Origin: CAYPPG01 sp964412555
GTDB lineage: Bacteria; Hinthialibacterota; Hinthialibacteria; Hinthialibacterales; Hinthialibacteraceae
Assembly: GCA_964412555.1 (NCBI GenBank)
Contig: CAYPPG010000084.1
Coordinates: forward strand, 1-26,734
Reading direction: 5' to 3'
Length of the DNA stretch: 26,734 nt
In this document: positions 15,441 through 23,263 of the stretch, in pieces
How positions within the stretch are numbered: the first letter of the stretch is position 1
Layout: every line of letters starts with the position of its first letter
The notes under the pieces: model-generated
What the model saw: only the letters and a program-made list of their open reading frames with translations
Databases searched by the model: none
What the model was told of the DNA's origin: nothing
Program-made: the position numbers and the translations under genes

Positions 15441-15806
15441 TCATGAATTTTTATCGACAAGCCTGAATCGATAGCCATACGGTTCAACGACTATAAATGA
15501 CTTGCTTAATTTTTCTTGGGAATACGAGGACAGCACTCGTTCTAATTCTTTGTGTACAGGTGCGAGAGTCGATGGTTTTACACGAAGATAAATAATTCCA
15601 GCTCCTAATCTCTTCACAAAGACCAACGCACCAAAATCCCGATCTCGAGTAACAAGTAACCGATTCTGTTCCTGTGCCGATTTGAGAATGTATTTGTCTG
15701 CTGCTTGTTGAAGCCCGACCTGAGAACATTGAATAACATCATGACCTATATCACGAAGGAATACTGCTGTTCTTTCGTAAACATCTTGATCGAGCAATAA
15801 TCTCAT
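15441..15806 (-). CDS. DUF5615 PIN-like toxin
   Basis: 121-residue Mut7-C/PIN-like protein of the DUF5615 family, the probable RNase toxin of a type II toxin-antitoxin pair. Acidic residues expected at the metal site are D6 and D8 (LLLDQDVY) and D55 and D57 (VTRDRDFG). Its ATG overlaps the TGA of the upstream DUF433 gene in an ATGA, so toxin translation depends on the antitoxin. Confidence 0.85.
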   Translation of the reverse strand: MRLLLDQDVYERTAVFLRDIGHDVIQCSQVGLQQAADKYILKSAQEQNRLLVTRDRDFGALVFVKRLGAGIIYLRVKPSTLAPVHKELERVLSSYSQEKLSKSFIVVEPYGYRFRLVDKNS

Positions 15807-16036
15807 GTTGAAACCGCATGGATATGAATTTCTTCTACGGATATCAGTTCAATTGCGAATCCGATGCATGCACGAATATCCTCAACGGTTAATTCAGGAT
15901 AAAAATCACGGATAATTTCTTCAAATGAAAATCCCTCTTGTACCAATTCGAGGACAAATTGTACGGGAATGCGTGTTTCTGAGATACAAGGTTTTCCAAA
16001 GTGTATTTCAGGATTGACAGTTATTCGATTTACCAT
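15803..16036 (-). CDS. DUF433 antitoxin
   Basis: 77-residue DUF433 protein with the family opening INPEIHFGKP-type stretch (ITVNPEIHFGKPCISETRIPV) and a helix-turn-helix-like YPELTVEDIRACI. Partner of the DUF5615 toxin, with a 4-base overlap. It should neutralise the toxin and may repress its own promoter. Confidence 0.88.
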   Translation of the reverse strand: MVNRITVNPEIHFGKPCISETRIPVQFVLELVQEGFSFEEIIRDFYPELTVEDIRACIGFAIELISVEEIHIHAVST

Positions 16037-16255
16037 TTCATCATCTCGTTAAAAAAACGATTCATGTTATATTTTACTACAATGCCCGCGGGAAAGAAAG
16101 CAAGGGGATTCCAACTGATTCGAACACTCCAATAGAGAACGTTACAATTCAAAATACAAGAAGAAATTTTATCATTTTGTTGATCTTTCACAAACTCGTT
16201 TTGTCACTCCCCGAGCGTATACACTTCAATTGGAAACCAAATGCAAGCAATATGA

Positions 16256-16687
16256 TCAGCCATCTACTGGAGAGATGAATGGATTGATTACTCTTACTTT
16301 CCCATACAGTTGACCATGATTAAGATCTTCGCTGTACAAAATCATGGCTCCGGAATGTTCAGCGGCAGCTAGAATTAAACCATCCCAATACGATATTTTG
16401 TATCGGACGCTGATTTCGACTCCTATTTTAATCAAACTTGTATCGATAGATATGCAAGGAAACATTTCGAACTGTTCGATCCATTCCAATGCTTGATCCG
16501 GAGAGAGAGGAACGGCTATTTTATGAGTGACAATCACATAAAATTCTTGTAAAACTTGTGCCGACAGCGCAAATATTTCCTTTTCTATCAATTCGAGAGA
16601 ACGCCGACGTTTCTCATTTTCATCCCTGACAACAGCATAAACAAGAATGTTGGTATCCATGAAACGATCCACGTTCATGGAGTTCAT
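16256..16687 (-). CDS. vapC: PIN-domain toxin (VapC-like)
   Basis: 143-residue PIN-domain ribonuclease with the full acidic set: D11 (MDTNILVY), E48 (VLQEFYV), D102 (YWDGLI) and D121 (YSEDLNHG). Likely cleaves RNA when released from its antitoxin. The start at 16687 is preceded by GGTGG seven bases upstream; the coding start lies inside the antitoxin frame with a 68-base overlap. Alternative ATGs at residues 4 and 10 exist. Confidence 0.88.
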   Translation of the reverse strand: MNSMNVDRFMDTNILVYAVVRDENEKRRRSLELIEKEIFALSAQVLQEFYVIVTHKIAVPLSPDQALEWIEQFEMFPCISIDTSLIKIGVEISVRYKISYWDGLILAAAEHSGAMILYSEDLNHGQLYGKVRVINPFISPVDG

Positions 16688-16898
16688 CTCGTGTCCACCT
16701 TTGCAAACCCATTGCGGCAGTAGATTGATTGCTCAGTTTCCTGATTCTTTGACGGGCTTTTCTGGCTCGATCTTCACGTAGTGCAATGTCTGTCAAATAC
16801 TCACGCACTAAAGCATTGACAGATGAGTTATGCTCCATTGCATAACGCCGAACAGTGGAAAGTACTTTTTCATCTATGCTAAGGGTAATATTCTTCAT
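16620..16898 (-). CDS. vapB: Ribbon-helix-helix antitoxin (VapB-like)
   Basis: 92-residue protein. The N-terminal KNITLSIDEKVLSTVRRYA with NSSVNALVREYL is a ribbon-helix-helix DNA-binding fold, followed by an RAR-rich helix and a toxin-binding tail ending WTRDELHER. The last about 20 residues, rich in Cys, are read out of frame from the toxin start and look like overrun. There is no ribosome-binding site before the ATG at 16898. The promoter places the transcript start at the ATG, so the mRNA is probably leaderless. Confidence 0.82.
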   Translation of the reverse strand: MKNITLSIDEKVLSTVRRYAMEHNSSVNALVREYLTDIALREDRARKARQRIRKLSNQSTAAMGLQRWTRDELHERGSFHGYQHSCLCCCQG

Positions 16899-16900
16899 AA

Positions 16901-16933
16901 ACACAGTATATGTGTACTCGTGCAAAATTGCAA
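16901..16933 (-). promoter_or_regulatory. Promoter and palindromic operator of the vapBC-like module
   Basis: Minus strand: TTGCAA (16928-16933), 17-base spacer, TATACT (16905-16910). A perfect palindrome ACACA-N5-TGTGT at 16901-16915 covers the -10 box and fits autorepression by the ribbon-helix-helix antitoxin. The predicted start of transcription coincides with the antitoxin ATG. Confidence 0.65.
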
Positions 16934-17007
16934 TATCCTTTTGGGATGAATAAAGGAACAGACTTTTGGTACGTTATTTGCTTGAAATACAAATATAGAT
17001 CACTAAA

Positions 17008-17931
17008 ATGGATCAAATTGATCATATTCATATCAAAACTGAGATAATTATTGGTAGAATTATGGATTTTGACAGCCGGTTTTATAACACTATTTTGGAA
17101 AATCTGGATGAAGGGGTCTATTACGTCGACACGAATCGGAAGATTTTGTTTTGGAATCAAGCAGCGGAGAAAATCACCGGATTTTCGAAAAAAGAGGTAG
17201 AAGGACATCGTTGCTATGACAACATTCTCGAGCATGTCGATGATCAAGGAGCCAATATGTGCAAAACGGGATGTCCGTTGGCAAAAACGATTGTGGATGG
17301 TGAATGCCGTTCATCCAATTTTTTTATGCACCATAAAGATGGACATCGGATGCCGGTCTCGATGCGGGTGATGCCGATCATCAATCCGGAAGGAATGATA
17401 TTGGGAGCCGTAGAAGTTTTCTCGCCGGAAGAGAGCAAGATCAGTGATCAAGAAAAAATCAAAGAGTTGGCAAAATTGGCGTATCTTGACGAAACGACCG
17501 GATTACCGAATAAAAACTACATTCTGATGAAACGAAAATCCGTTCATGCCGAAATGGAAGAAACCGAGAGATTATACGGTATGATTCTGCTGCGGATCCA
17601 GAATTACGATTCGATCCTGGAAAAATTCGGGTATCGGATTGGAGAAAAATTGTTACGAAGTATTACTCGGACGTTACTTCATATGCTCTCCCGCCATCAT
17701 ATCTTGGGGCGGTGGGATGAAACGGCATTTGTTTGTATCGTACCGGATGCGAATCGGCAAATGATGGAATTGATGAAAACACGATTTCAGCGATTGAGTG
17801 AGAAGACCACTTTGGAAGTAGAAAAGCGGGATTTGTTACGAGTGTACACCTCCGCGAAATTCGTGCTTTCAAAACACGAAGAAAAAGAGCAGGACGTTCT
17901 CAATCGGTTTCTGGAAGCGCCTATGCATTGA
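17008..17931 (+). CDS. PAS sensor protein with degenerate GGDEF domain
   Basis: 307-residue cytoplasmic protein. PAS domain at about 25-140 with ILENLDEGVYYVD, WNQAAEKITGFS and a CX4C pair (MCKTGCPL). GGDEF-like domain from about 155 (LAYLDETTGLPNKNYI). The active-site loop reads RWDETAF in place of RWGGDEF, and the upstream metal and nucleotide residues of the D-x-D-x-F...N-D pattern are also missing (RIQNYDSILEKFGYRIGEKLL). It is probably not a diguanylate cyclase; it could be a c-di-GMP or GTP receptor, or a signalling scaffold. Neither the ATG at 17008 nor the one at 17062 has a clear ribosome-binding site, so the start is uncertain. Confidence 0.8.
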   Translation: MDQIDHIHIKTEIIIGRIMDFDSRFYNTILENLDEGVYYVDTNRKILFWNQAAEKITGFSKKEVEGHRCYDNILEHVDDQGANMCKTGCPLAKTIVDGECRSSNFFMHHKDGHRMPVSMRVMPIINPEGMILGAVEVFSPEESKISDQEKIKELAKLAYLDETTGLPNKNYILMKRKSVHAEMEETERLYGMILLRIQNYDSILEKFGYRIGEKLLRSITRTLLHMLSRHHILGRWDETAFVCIVPDANRQMMELMKTRFQRLSEKTTLEVEKRDLLRVYTSAKFVLSKHEEKEQDVLNRFLEAPMH

Positions 17932-18062
17932 TATCGTTCTGTTTATCTCTCTCATTTCATGATTGTTTTCGGTGGGAATCCACTCAATGTTTTCCTGCAA
18001 CCTGAGCAAAAAGAAGAAAAGCAATAATCCGGAATCTCACATAATCAATCAGTCTATTGTTG

Positions 18063-18088
18063 GGCGGCTTCTTCTTGAAGGAGCCGCC
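18063..18088. terminator. Hairpin between convergent genes
   Basis: GGCGGCT/AGCCGCC stem with a partly paired loop, between the convergent PAS-GGDEF and sulfatase genes. The tail TAATCGTTGGTTTT is only weakly T-rich, so this is a probable but not certain terminator. Confidence 0.5.
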
Positions 18089-18160
18089 TAATCGTTGGTT
18101 TTGCTTTCCACCATTTCGCGCCTGTTGTTGTAAGCGGGTGAGTAGGCTTCATTTTTTACC

Positions 18161-19666
18161 TTAGTTGATGGGAGCGCTGCGGTTTCCTTTTTTATATTTC
18201 TCCAACAGTCTTGTAAGCCGTTCCACGACTTTTGGATGTTTCTGAAACACATTTTTCGTTTCGCCAATGTCTTTTTCCAGATTGTAGAGTTGAACTGGTG
18301 GCAGCCCCAATTCCTTGGCTTTCTGCGGACGAGGGTAACTCCAACCGCCAGAGCCGGGACAAAGTTCCACTTTCCATTTGCCTTGGCGGATGGAAAAGGA
18401 ACCATTGATGGAGTGGTGTACGGTCGCTTCGCGGATCGGTTTTTCGTAGGATATACCCGTCAAAGCGGGTAAGATGTTGTAACTGTCTTCTCCAGCGTCT
18501 TCCGGGAGATGGTCTCCGGTAATGGCGGCGCAGGTTGCCATCAAATCCGTCAAACAAATGGTTTCCGAAGTCGTGGTTCCCGGTTTGACCCGTTTCGGCC
18601 AACGGGCGATGAAGGGGATGCGGTGGCCACCCTCGAAGATATCCGCTTTGTGACCGCGGAAATGGTAACTCGGATCGTGGCCGTATTGTGCAAGATCTTC
18701 GAATTCAGCGCGGGGAGAACAGCCATTGTCGCTGGTAAAAATAATCAATGTGTTGTCTTCGATTCCGTTCCGCTTCAAAGTATCCATTATTTGACCGACG
18801 GTTGAATCAACTTGAAGGACAAAATCCCCGTAAGGATTGGTTCCACTTTTTCCTTTGAATGCATCGGTAGGTAAAATCGGAGTATGAGGCGCGGGCAATG
18901 GAAAATAGAGGAAGAAGGGATTATTCTCATTCCTTTCGGCTTGTTGATCGATGAAGTCTGCGGCTTTTTTCGTTAAAGTAGGCAAAACCTCGATATGTTT
19001 GAAGTCGGCTCCCGTCGGTCCCTTGCGCCAAAAGCCTTGATAATCTTGATTTTCCGTTTCCCTGTCGGGGGCGGCGGTCACTCGGTCATTTTCAATATAA
19101 ACATACGGGGGCATATCGAGTGACGCGCTGATGCCAAAGAAATAGTCGAAGCCGTTCGTATTGGGACCGTGTTGAATCGTTTTGGAATAATCGACATCTT
19201 CGGGATCGTCACTTTTTGTCGGCCAGTCCAACCCGAGATGCCATTTCCCGACACATGCAGTGGCATAACCGTGCTTTTTCAGAAGAGAAGCGACCGTCAT
19301 TCTCCCTTCTTCAATTAAATGCTTGGAATATCCGTACAGGACTCCGCTTTTCAGTCGGGAGCGCCAACAATAGCGGCCGGTTAAAATACCGTAGCGAGTC
19401 GGAGTACAGACAGCGGAACCGGAATGAGCATCGGTGAAGGTGATGCCCTCTTGCGCCAAGCGGTCGATGTGGGTGGTTTTCAGCTGCGATTGCCCATTGA
19501 GACAGGAAAGATCACCGTATCCCATATCGTCAGCCATAATATAAATGATATTTGGGAGATTGCCCTTCTTTGATCTACTCATTTCAGAAGCAAAGAGTTG
19601 TGGCGATACAATATTCGCGCCTGTGAATCCCAAACCGATTGTTTTTATAAAGTTTCTTCTTTTCAT
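18161..19666 (-). CDS. Arylsulfatase-family (S1) sulfatase, Cys type
   Basis: 501-residue sulfatase removing sulfate esters, probably from a carbohydrate. The signature C87-T-P-T-R91 (SAVCTPTRYGILTGR) predicts conversion of C87 to formylglycine by an FGE or anSME. Metal ligands D46-D47 (MADDMGYGD) and D314-N315 (FTSDNG), plus K142/H144 (GKWHLG) and H262, are present. The N-terminus MKRRNFIKTIGLGFTGANI is Tat-like, so it is probably exported folded. The only FGE-type protein in the window lacks catalytic cysteines, so maturation must come from elsewhere. AAGGGGA precedes the ATG. It ends convergently with the PAS-GGDEF gene. Confidence 0.92.
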   Translation of the reverse strand: MKRRNFIKTIGLGFTGANIVSPQLFASEMSRSKKGNLPNIIYIMADDMGYGDLSCLNGQSQLKTTHIDRLAQEGITFTDAHSGSAVCTPTRYGILTGRYCWRSRLKSGVLYGYSKHLIEEGRMTVASLLKKHGYATACVGKWHLGLDWPTKSDDPEDVDYSKTIQHGPNTNGFDYFFGISASLDMPPYVYIENDRVTAAPDRETENQDYQGFWRKGPTGADFKHIEVLPTLTKKAADFIDQQAERNENNPFFLYFPLPAPHTPILPTDAFKGKSGTNPYGDFVLQVDSTVGQIMDTLKRNGIEDNTLIIFTSDNGCSPRAEFEDLAQYGHDPSYHFRGHKADIFEGGHRIPFIARWPKRVKPGTTTSETICLTDLMATCAAITGDHLPEDAGEDSYNILPALTGISYEKPIREATVHHSINGSFSIRQGKWKVELCPGSGGWSYPRPQKAKELGLPPVQLYNLEKDIGETKNVFQKHPKVVERLTRLLEKYKKGNRSAPIN

Positions 19667-19810
19667 GGTATTTCCCCTTTATGGCTTCTGGGTGTAGATT
19701 ATCTCTGGAAGAGGAATTTTGTTACCCCCTTTCTGCTTGATCGCTTTTTTGAAAGATTGATTTCTGTTGGGTTTTACAGAATCGAAAAAGGCATTTAATT
19801 TATAGGTAGT

Positions 19811-19816
19811 ATTATA
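19811..19816 (-). promoter_or_regulatory. Candidate -10 box for the sulfatase gene
   Basis: Minus-strand TATAAT about 145 bases upstream of the sulfatase ATG. The -35 region is poor, so this is tentative. Confidence 0.3.
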
Positions 19817-19855
19817 CTTACTCACTTTATGCATGATCGTGAAAATTGAAAGAGA

Positions 19856-19962
19856 GTAGCCAGGGGAAGACATCAGGTCTGCCCTGGCGGAATCGTTCTC
19901 GTTGGGCGGTTCCCGAACCGCCCCTACCGGCAAGGGTAGACTTCGCTTACCCTTGCTACCCG
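19856..19962. repeat. Palindromic intergenic repeat, copy 1
   Basis: About 107 bases, ending with GCTACCCG that is the inverse of the CGGGTAGC starting copy 2. It contains hairpin A (19859-19888, GCCAGGG/CCCTGGC with inner AGAC/GTCT), a nested perfect palindrome GGGCGGTTC-CC-GAACCGCCC (19904-19923), and hairpin B (19931-19955, CAAGGGTA/TACCCTTG). It lies 25 bases before the pseudopilin ATG, in the sulfatase-pseudopilin gap. The rest of that gap (19667-19855) shows no gene. Confidence 0.8.
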
Positions 19963-19987
19963 TTTTAAATGATGAATGGAGTGGAAT

Positions 19988-20593
19988 ATGAAAAAAGGAT
20001 TTACTTTGATCGAATTGCTTATCGTTGTGGCGATTATCGGGATTTTGGCCGCGATCGCCGTTCCGAATTTTTTGAACGCACAAGTTCGTGCGAAGGTCGC
20101 GCGCTGCAAATCGGATTTGCGTGCCATCGGAACGGCTTTGGAGCAATATAACTTGGATAATGGGTATTATCCGTTTAGTCATCAACTCTGGTTATTGACG
20201 ACACCAGTTTCCTATCTAGCCAATATTCCTGTGGATGTGTTTCCACCTCCACACTCAAAGGACAGTATGCAACCGGAAGCCTCGTCGAAATGGACGTGGT
20301 ACCGGTACATTGCCATTCCTCGCGGCCAACCTGGAAACGGAACGGCAGTCTGTGCGGATTACTGGGCGTATTTCCCTCCATTTTTGATGAGAAGTGAGGC
20401 CTCGGCAAAATCCTCTCAAGAAGGTTGCCCCTCACGCGCCTATGTCAAATCCTTCGGACCGAATGCAGGAATGCAGGGATTGTGGCAGGGAGCGGCCAAT
20501 GGGGATGATTTCACTCTCCGATATGATGCGTCGAACGGATTGAAGAGCATCGGGGATCTTGCCGTATTTGTGCCGGGGGTGATGATTGATTAA
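19988..20593 (+). CDS. Type II secretion/type IV pilus-like pseudopilin
   Basis: 201-residue prepilin-like protein. MKKG followed by FTLIELLIVVAIIGILAAIA is a class III signal: prepilin peptidase would cut after G4, leaving Phe methylated, with E at +5. The C-terminal globular part (about 45-201) is rich in Trp/Tyr/Pro and contains DNGYYP and DLAVFVPG, similar to the many short pseudopilins of Planctomycetes/Lentisphaerae-like genomes. No other secretion genes are adjacent, so it is an orphan. GGAG six bases before the ATG at 19988 decides the start; an ATG four codons earlier lacks such a site. Confidence 0.9.
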   Translation: MKKGFTLIELLIVVAIIGILAAIAVPNFLNAQVRAKVARCKSDLRAIGTALEQYNLDNGYYPFSHQLWLLTTPVSYLANIPVDVFPPPHSKDSMQPEASSKWTWYRYIAIPRGQPGNGTAVCADYWAYFPPFLMRSEASAKSSQEGCPSRAYVKSFGPNAGMQGLWQGAANGDDFTLRYDASNGLKSIGDLAVFVPGVMID

Positions 20594-20696
20594 AGTTTCA
20601 TCTCAAAGGCTGGCTGGCGCCTTGCCCTTTCTACTCGATTTACTAGATCCCTGGAAAAGCCGCCGGGAAGGTGGCGTTACGTTAATTTCTCTTACC

Positions 20697-21941
20697 TTAC
20701 GAAGGATAAATCTCCCGTTTTACCGGATCGTACGTCATTTCCCGTTTCTCGACCCATGCCCGATCGGAGAGGATGCAGGCGACGGCGTGTTGGTACCCGG
20801 CGTCGATATCCGCGTTCGGTTGCTCGCGTGAGCGGAGGCACATCAACCAATCTTCCATGTGCTTGGGGATGGGCACTTCGGGAACGAGTTGTTCTTCTTT
20901 GATCCGGTCAGGATCGTCGATTCCCGCACCTGTCATTGTCGGGGCGCTCCAGCCTTTTCCGTAAATCGTACCTTTGGTTCCGTAAAAACGATAAAAATTA
21001 TCAAATCCGTTTCCGAAGAGTGAGGTGTAACTTACCATCAATCCTTCGGGATAATGGAGTAAGGTGTGAATCGAATCGGGGCAGGTGCGTTGATCTTTCC
21101 AAGTATAAATCCCGCCCATCGTGACGGCGCGGGTGGGAATCTTCGCCCGGGTGATGTAATGCACCAGGTCGACAAAATGGCTCATATAGCCGCCGATGGG
21201 GCCGGAGGAGAAATCGCGGTATCCGTACCAGGTGCTGAATTGATCGGCGTCCCACGGACGGTAATCTCGCCCTCGCAAGAATACTTGCCAATTGGCATCT
21301 TTTCTCTCGACCGGGCGATCATAATGATGCCAATAGGGACGATACGTGTTTCTTACTTGGGTGCACTTGATAATTCTTCCGAGTTTTCCTTCCTGGACAA
21401 CTTTCTTACAACCGGTGAATGTCGGTTCACTGCGAAGCTGGGTACCGACTTGCACGATACAGTCACTTTTTTTGACAGCGTCTACAGCGTCTTTCAATTC
21501 TTCAAGTGTGATGGCAAGAGGTTTTTCGCAGTAGGCGTCTTTCCCCGCCTCGACAGCCATCCGTAAAATCGTGCAGTGCTGAAAATCGGGAGCGGCGATC
21601 GTGACCGCATCGAGATTGTCCAGTTTGAGAAGATCTTTAAAATCTTCGAACTGCTGAGGGTCTTTGCTGTACCATTCTTTGGCCATTTGCGCGGCCAAGT
21701 CACGATGCTGCTTCCAAGGATCACACACGGCGGTGATGGCGACGTTCTGGTCGATGTCGAAACGGTGAATGCCTTTCATATGCGCTTCACGGCCTCGGCT
21801 ACCACATCCGATGATCCCGATTTGGACACGGTCGTTCGCGCCCAAAACTTGTTTGGATGCGATCGATAACACGGGCAGGCCCGCAAGAGTAGCGCCGGAT
21901 TTTTGGATAAAACGACGACGAGAAAAGGTAGAGTCTGACAT
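20697..21941 (-). CDS. Tat-exported Gfo/Idh/MocA oxidoreductase
   Basis: 414-residue family member with a strong Tat signal (R8-R9-R10 in FSRRRFIQKSGATLAGLPVL). Rossmann motif GIIGCGSRGREAH at about 42-54; catalytic CEKP with K140; C-terminal domain with GGYMSHFVDLVHY and DWLMCLRSREQPNADI. Likely periplasmic oxidation or rearrangement of a sugar; the substrate is not readable. GGAGG seven bases before the ATG at 21941 excludes a longer in-frame start 35 codons upstream. It lies downstream of the CBM9-like gene on the same strand with a hairpin between them. Confidence 0.9.
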   Translation of the reverse strand: MSDSTFSRRRFIQKSGATLAGLPVLSIASKQVLGANDRVQIGIIGCGSRGREAHMKGIHRFDIDQNVAITAVCDPWKQHRDLAAQMAKEWYSKDPQQFEDFKDLLKLDNLDAVTIAAPDFQHCTILRMAVEAGKDAYCEKPLAITLEELKDAVDAVKKSDCIVQVGTQLRSEPTFTGCKKVVQEGKLGRIIKCTQVRNTYRPYWHHYDRPVERKDANWQVFLRGRDYRPWDADQFSTWYGYRDFSSGPIGGYMSHFVDLVHYITRAKIPTRAVTMGGIYTWKDQRTCPDSIHTLLHYPEGLMVSYTSLFGNGFDNFYRFYGTKGTIYGKGWSAPTMTGAGIDDPDRIKEEQLVPEVPIPKHMEDWLMCLRSREQPNADIDAGYQHAVACILSDRAWVEKREMTYDPVKREIYPS

Positions 21942-22014
21942 AGGGATTCCTCCACTTCGTGATAAATACTTACACATTATCAAAGCACAAAAGAGGGGGA
22001 ATTGTCGATGGGTA

Positions 22015-22044
22015 GAGAACGGCGAGGAAATCCTCACCGTTCTC
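22015..22044 (-). terminator. Hairpin after the CBM9-like gene
   Basis: GAGAACGG/CCGTTCTC plus GAGGA/TCCTC around a 2-base loop with one mismatch: a strong stem about 40 bases after the CBM9-like stop. No T-run follows on the minus strand, so it may be a transcript 3'-end stabiliser or an attenuator rather than a classical terminator. Confidence 0.5.
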
Positions 22045-22082
22045 ATTGATCATAACTAAATATTATGTCGTATGACTATTGA

Positions 22083-23105
22083 TTAGTTGTTATGAAGCAT
22101 GGCATCGCGAATGGCCGTACCTGTCGCTTCGCCGAATACCACTTCACCGAATGGACGGCTTACAAATCCGCCTGTATCACCGACCCAGTTCGTATACTGG
22201 GTTGCAGCACTAGCGGAATGGCGGCAGAATTGGATTTTCCAAGCCGTTCCCGGTTTTGGCATTCCGGTTACGTTTCCACCATCCACAGCGGCCAGTCCCC
22301 AAATGGCGCCGGGGAAAGTGCGAACAGTGGCATCTTCTGCGTCGAGAATGGTGGTATTGTCGATGATTTCATCCGCAACGTGTTGATAATACGGGTAGCC
22401 TAAATCTTCCCACGTAATTTTGAATTCCATCACAAAACCATCGGCTGTCGGACCGTCGACAACTTGAGACGTTGTGAGTTCCCAACTTCCGCCATTCACC
22501 CAATATTCGATGACTCCATCCACTTCCACCGGATTGGGATTGCGCAGACGAAAACCGCCATAGCGTCCGAACTCTGTGTAATTATAGGAATTCCCCATAT
22601 CGTCTTGTTCATCATTGGCGGTAATGGACGGTTCGGCTTGCAGGCTGTAGCTATATATGCTGGGATTTGTCTCAGTGCGATCATCCGGAACGTTTGCAGG
22701 ATCGATATAGATGGCAAGATAGTCCGTGTTTGCAAACGACCAGCCAACATCACCGGATGCCTGACGTCCCGGTGTTCCGGCAGCGCTGCCGTTTAAGCGT
22801 TCGGAACCGGTCACCACAGAAACAACATCCGTATCCGTGCATTCATAAAGAACATACAATCCGTCTACGCTGTACAGCACGCGAACTTGTGTCAATTCCG
22901 CGGGATCGGCTGCAGCACCGCTACCGTGATCGGTCCAATCTTCACCCAACGGCGCTTCGGCCGCGTCCCACTCGCCGGCGGATATTTGGCCGTCGATGAC
23001 CGGGGGCGTGGCGACGAAATTCGCTGTGTAGCTTTGTGCCATCACCAAACTCGGTGCTGCAAGTACTGCACATACCGTTAAAATGATTCCTGAGATGTGT
23101 TTCAT
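22083..23105 (-). CDS. Secreted CBM9-like sugar-binding domain protein
   Basis: 340-residue exported protein. Signal peptide at about 1-23 (VCAVLAAPSLVMAQ). The mature part matches CBM9/DOMON-like domains: PVIDGQISAGEWDAA at the start, YSVDGLYVLYECTDTDV, DYLAIYIDP, then EIYW-type strands and a closing WGLAAVDGG. Members bind carbohydrate ends or sit in surface glycan systems; no catalytic domain is attached here. AAAGGAG eight bases before the ATG at 23105 sets the start, excluding an in-frame start 12 codons upstream. Transcribed from its own promoter through a hairpin leader. Confidence 0.8.
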   Translation of the reverse strand: MKHISGIILTVCAVLAAPSLVMAQSYTANFVATPPVIDGQISAGEWDAAEAPLGEDWTDHGSGAAADPAELTQVRVLYSVDGLYVLYECTDTDVVSVVTGSERLNGSAAGTPGRQASGDVGWSFANTDYLAIYIDPANVPDDRTETNPSIYSYSLQAEPSITANDEQDDMGNSYNYTEFGRYGGFRLRNPNPVEVDGVIEYWVNGGSWELTTSQVVDGPTADGFVMEFKITWEDLGYPYYQHVADEIIDNTTILDAEDATVRTFPGAIWGLAAVDGGNVTGMPKPGTAWKIQFCRHSASAATQYTNWVGDTGGFVSRPFGEVVFGEATGTAIRDAMLHNN

Positions 23106-23153
23106 ATGAAACTCTCCTTTCTTTTTCATGCCGGAATCCACCGGCTGGATTAG

Positions 23154-23185
23154 GAATGTTTCGCCAACTCAATAGCGAAACATTC
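23154..23185 (-). promoter_or_regulatory. Perfect 11-bp hairpin in the leader of the CBM9-like gene
   Basis: GAATGTTTCGC and GCGAAACATTC around a 10-base loop, within the predicted 5' untranslated region and about 50 bases before the ATG. There is no T-run after it on the minus strand, so an mRNA-stabilising or regulatory hairpin is likelier than a terminator. Confidence 0.6.
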
Positions 23186-23210
23186 TTATAGATAATCATT
23201 TATAATCATT

Positions 23211-23238
23211 ATTATTGTGGAAAACTAGGGCATGTCAA
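23211..23238 (-). promoter_or_regulatory. Promoter of the CBM9-like gene
   Basis: Minus strand: perfect TTGACA (23233-23238), 16-base spacer, AATAAT (23211-23216). Predicts a leader of about 100 bases. Confidence 0.65.
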
Positions 23239-23263
23239 TTGGCTTCATGAAAAACCACTTAAA

